Below are positions 14,226-15,949 of a stretch of 15,949 nt of DNA, piece by piece; position 1 is the stretch's first letter; every line of letters begins with the position of its first letter. Source of the stretch: Lachnospiraceae bacterium UBA1748 (GTDB lineage Bacteria; Bacillota; Clostridia; Lachnospirales; Lachnospiraceae); assembly GCA_002314855.1 (NCBI GenBank), contig DCHQ01000013.1, forward strand, positions 1 through 15,949, given 5' to 3'. The notes under the pieces are model-generated. The model was not told the DNA's origin. It did not search any database and saw only the letters and a program-made list of their open reading frames with translations. The position numbers were made by a program, and so were the translations under genes.

Positions 14226-15026
14226 ATGGCAAATATCAATATAGAGATGTATTCTAACTGTTTAAGAAGACAGGTATCTTTAAAGATGGTTGTTCCTTCT
14301 GATTATCGACTGGATGCCTTTAATCAGAATGGTCATGAAGTTAAGGAAAGAGGCAGGATGAAAACTCTCTTTATGCTTCATGGATATACTGGAATGGGCG
14401 AATGCTGGTTACCCTATGATTTGATCGAAAAGTATAATCTCGCAGTTATCTGCCCAAATGGAGAAAATGGATTCTGGCTTAATGGGATGACTACTGGTAG
14501 TGATTACCAGAGCTTTATAGGAGAGGAATTAATAGGCTTTTTAAGGCGAACCTTTAATCTGGCATTAGACAGAGACGAGACATATATATTAGGATTTAGT
14601 ATGGGTGGCTTTGGTGCACTTCATACTGCTTTAGCTTATCCAGAGACTTTTGGTAAGACTATAGCATTAAGTTCTGCCTTAGTTCATTATGAAGTCTTAA
14701 ATATGAAACCAGGCGATAATAACGGAGTCGCTAATTACGAGTACTACAGAGCCTGCTTTGGTGAGCCTTCAGAACTTATAAATAGCGACAACATGCCAGA
14801 GAATTTGGTTAAGAAAATACTATCTAGTGATGGAAAATTACCTATGCCTGAAATATTTATGGCCTGTGGAACAGAGGATTTTCTGCTTGAGCCTAATAGA
14901 AAAATGCATGGCTTTTTAGAAGAGTCAGGAGTTAGTCATAGATATGAAGAATGGAAGGGCATTCATGATTTAAATTTTTGCTTGGAAGCAGTGAATAAAT
15001 ATTTTCCAATTGCAATGGAGAATTAA
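14226..15026 (+). CDS. Alpha/beta hydrolase, EstA / esterase-D-type esterase
   Basis: This 266-residue hydrolase of the esterase-D-like family is related in pattern to EstA (tributyrin esterase) and to acyl-ester deacetylases. The catalytic triad is readable: S125 in GFSMGGFG, D218 in CGTEDFLL and H247 in GIHDLNFC. LHGYTG (51-56) supplies the oxyanion hole. The N-terminus MANINIEMYSNCLRRQVSLKM follows the family's opening pattern. There is no signal peptide, so it acts in the cytoplasm, probably on short acyl esters such as acetylated or feruloylated oligosaccharides taken up by the cell. AAAGGAG precedes the start. Its end lies three bases before larE, so the two are translationally coupled. 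The natural substrate is not evident. Confidence 0.85.
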   Translation: MANINIEMYSNCLRRQVSLKMVVPSDYRLDAFNQNGHEVKERGRMKTLFMLHGYTGMGECWLPYDLIEKYNLAVICPNGENGFWLNGMTTGSDYQSFIGEELIGFLRRTFNLALDRDETYILGFSMGGFGALHTALAYPETFGKTIALSSALVHYEVLNMKPGDNNGVANYEYYRACFGEPSELINSDNMPENLVKKILSSDGKLPMPEIFMACGTEDFLLEPNRKMHGFLEESGVSHRYEEWKGIHDLNFCLEAVNKYFPIAMEN

Positions 15027-15029
15027 GTT

Positions 15030-15839
15030 ATGGAGAACTCTTTATTAGATAAATATGAAAGCTTAAAGAAATATTTATCTTCATTCGGAAGTGTTGCTGT
15101 TGCATTTTCGAGTGGAGTTGATTCCACGTTCTTATTATACGCAGCTAAAGATGCATTAGGTGATAGAGCGATTGCTATTACTGCTTCTTCATGTTCATTT
15201 CCTTTAAGGGAATTAAATGAGGCCAAAGAATACTGTGAAAAAATGAATGTCAGACATTTTATCATAGAGAGTGAAGAACTAAAGATAGACGGGTTTTCAC
15301 ATAATCCTAAAAATAGATGTTATCTTTGTAAGCATGAATTGTTTGAAAAGATGATATCGAAAGCTAAGGAGTTAGGAATAAATGAAATAGCAGAAGGTTC
15401 TAATTTAGATGATAATGGAGACTACAGACCAGGATTACAGGCTGTTGCTGAGTTAGGAGTACGAAGTCCCTTAAGAGAGATTGGCTTTACTAAAAAAGAG
15501 ATAAGAGACTTATCCGAGTATTTAAATATTCCTACATGGGATAAACAGTCATTTGCCTGTCTGTCCAGCAGATTTCCATATGGAGATGAGATAACCGAAG
15601 AAAAACTAAGGATGGTTGATAAGGCAGAGCAGCTTCTTTTAGATATGGGTTTTCGTCAGTTACGCGTCAGAATCCATAGAGATGTAGCCAGGATTGAGGT
15701 TAGTCCTGATGAAATCGAAAGAATTATGGATGAAGATATCAGATTGCTTGTGTATAAAAAATTTAAAGAATTTGGGTTTATGTATGTCTCTCTTGATTTG
15801 TTAGGATACAGAACTGGAAGTATGAACGAGGTATTATAA
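15030..15839 (+). CDS. larE: LarE, sulfur transferase for nickel-pincer cofactor synthesis (three-cysteine type)
   Basis: This 269-residue PP-loop ATPase adds sulfur to pyridinium dicarboxylate mononucleotide during synthesis of the nickel-pincer nucleotide of lactate racemase and related enzymes. The PP-loop is SSGVDST (27-33). GSNLDD (123-128), RPGLQAVAELGVRSPL (133-148) and FACLSSRFPYG (175-185) are LarE signatures. C177 corresponds to the sulfur-donating C176 of the Lactobacillus plantarum enzyme. C97 and C100 (RCYLCK) add a CxxC pair, the three-cysteine set linked with LarE forms that hold a [4Fe-4S] cluster. GGAG inside the end of the esterase gene serves its start. No larA, larB or larC is in the window. 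Confidence 0.92.
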   Translation: MENSLLDKYESLKKYLSSFGSVAVAFSSGVDSTFLLYAAKDALGDRAIAITASSCSFPLRELNEAKEYCEKMNVRHFIIESEELKIDGFSHNPKNRCYLCKHELFEKMISKAKELGINEIAEGSNLDDNGDYRPGLQAVAELGVRSPLREIGFTKKEIRDLSEYLNIPTWDKQSFACLSSRFPYGDEITEEKLRMVDKAEQLLLDMGFRQLRVRIHRDVARIEVSPDEIERIMDEDIRLLVYKKFKEFGFMYVSLDLLGYRTGSMNEVL

Positions 15840-15840
15840 T

Positions 15841-15884
15841 AAAAGTCCTCTCTTTGATTATTGTTTCAAAGAGAGGACTTTTTT
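15841..15884 (+). terminator. Strong Rho-independent terminator after larE
   Basis: A perfect 17-bp stem (15841-15857 with 15866-15882) with an 8-base loop ends in a T-run. It begins two bases after the larE stop. The A-run at the left base would also give a U-run on the opposite strand, so it may work in both directions. Confidence 0.92.
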
Positions 15885-15949
15885 CACACTCGCGCGAAGG
15901 GAAAGTATATACATTTACAGATTAGTATAATAAATACCTGTTAATAACT

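Noticed and set aside
15914..15942. Promoter for a gene beyond the right edge
   Set aside because: TTTACA (15914-15919) and TATAAT (15926-15931) are too close to form one promoter, and no suitably spaced partner was seen for either.

Overview
The window reads as low-GC, AT-rich chromosomal DNA of an anaerobic Firmicute, most likely of the family Lachnospiraceae (Butyrivibrio/Pseudobutyrivibrio/Roseburia-like). That placement is inferred from gene content and protein style: ferredoxin-dependent IorAB, a HemZ tail, a Tn916-type integrase, strong AGGAGG-type ribosome binding sites and clostridial codon use. All real genes are on the + strand.

Region 1 (1 to about 2115) is the right end of an integrated mobile element. 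It holds the last 17 codons of an unidentified gene, a small excisionase-like protein, a 58-residue ribbon-helix-helix protein behind a near-consensus promoter (TTGACT-17-TATAAT), and a complete Tn916-type tyrosine integrase. About 150 bp of short direct, tandem and inverted repeats follow, as expected at an attachment end. The next recognisable sequence is the last ~55 codons of hemZ without its 5' part, so the element appears to sit inside hemZ, with the rest of hemZ beyond its other end, outside the window.

Region 2 (2321-8049) is one probable operon with its own promoter, an operator-like palindrome in the promoter spacer, and a strong terminator. It encodes a sodium:solute symporter, an AMP-forming acyl/aryl-CoA ligase and both subunits of indolepyruvate ferredoxin oxidoreductase (IorA, IorB). 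Together they fit uptake of an arylacetate (phenylacetate, indoleacetate or similar), its activation to the CoA thioester and reductive carboxylation to the arylpyruvate, the precursor of an aromatic amino acid. The substrate and direction are inferred.

Region 3 (about 8141-14159) starts with an FGGY sugar kinase and L-ribulose-5-phosphate 4-epimerase (pentose catabolism). No terminator separates them from a secreted lipoprotein of unknown function and a membrane hybrid sensor histidine kinase, 15 bp apart. A terminator overlaps the kinase stop codon.

Region 4 (14160-15884) is a two-gene unit, a cytoplasmic EstA/esterase-D-type hydrolase and LarE, closed by a strong terminator. The last 65 bases contain no gene that can be called, only an isolated TATAAT at 15926-15931. 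No tRNA, rRNA, CRISPR array, complete insertion sequence or recognisable riboswitch was seen.
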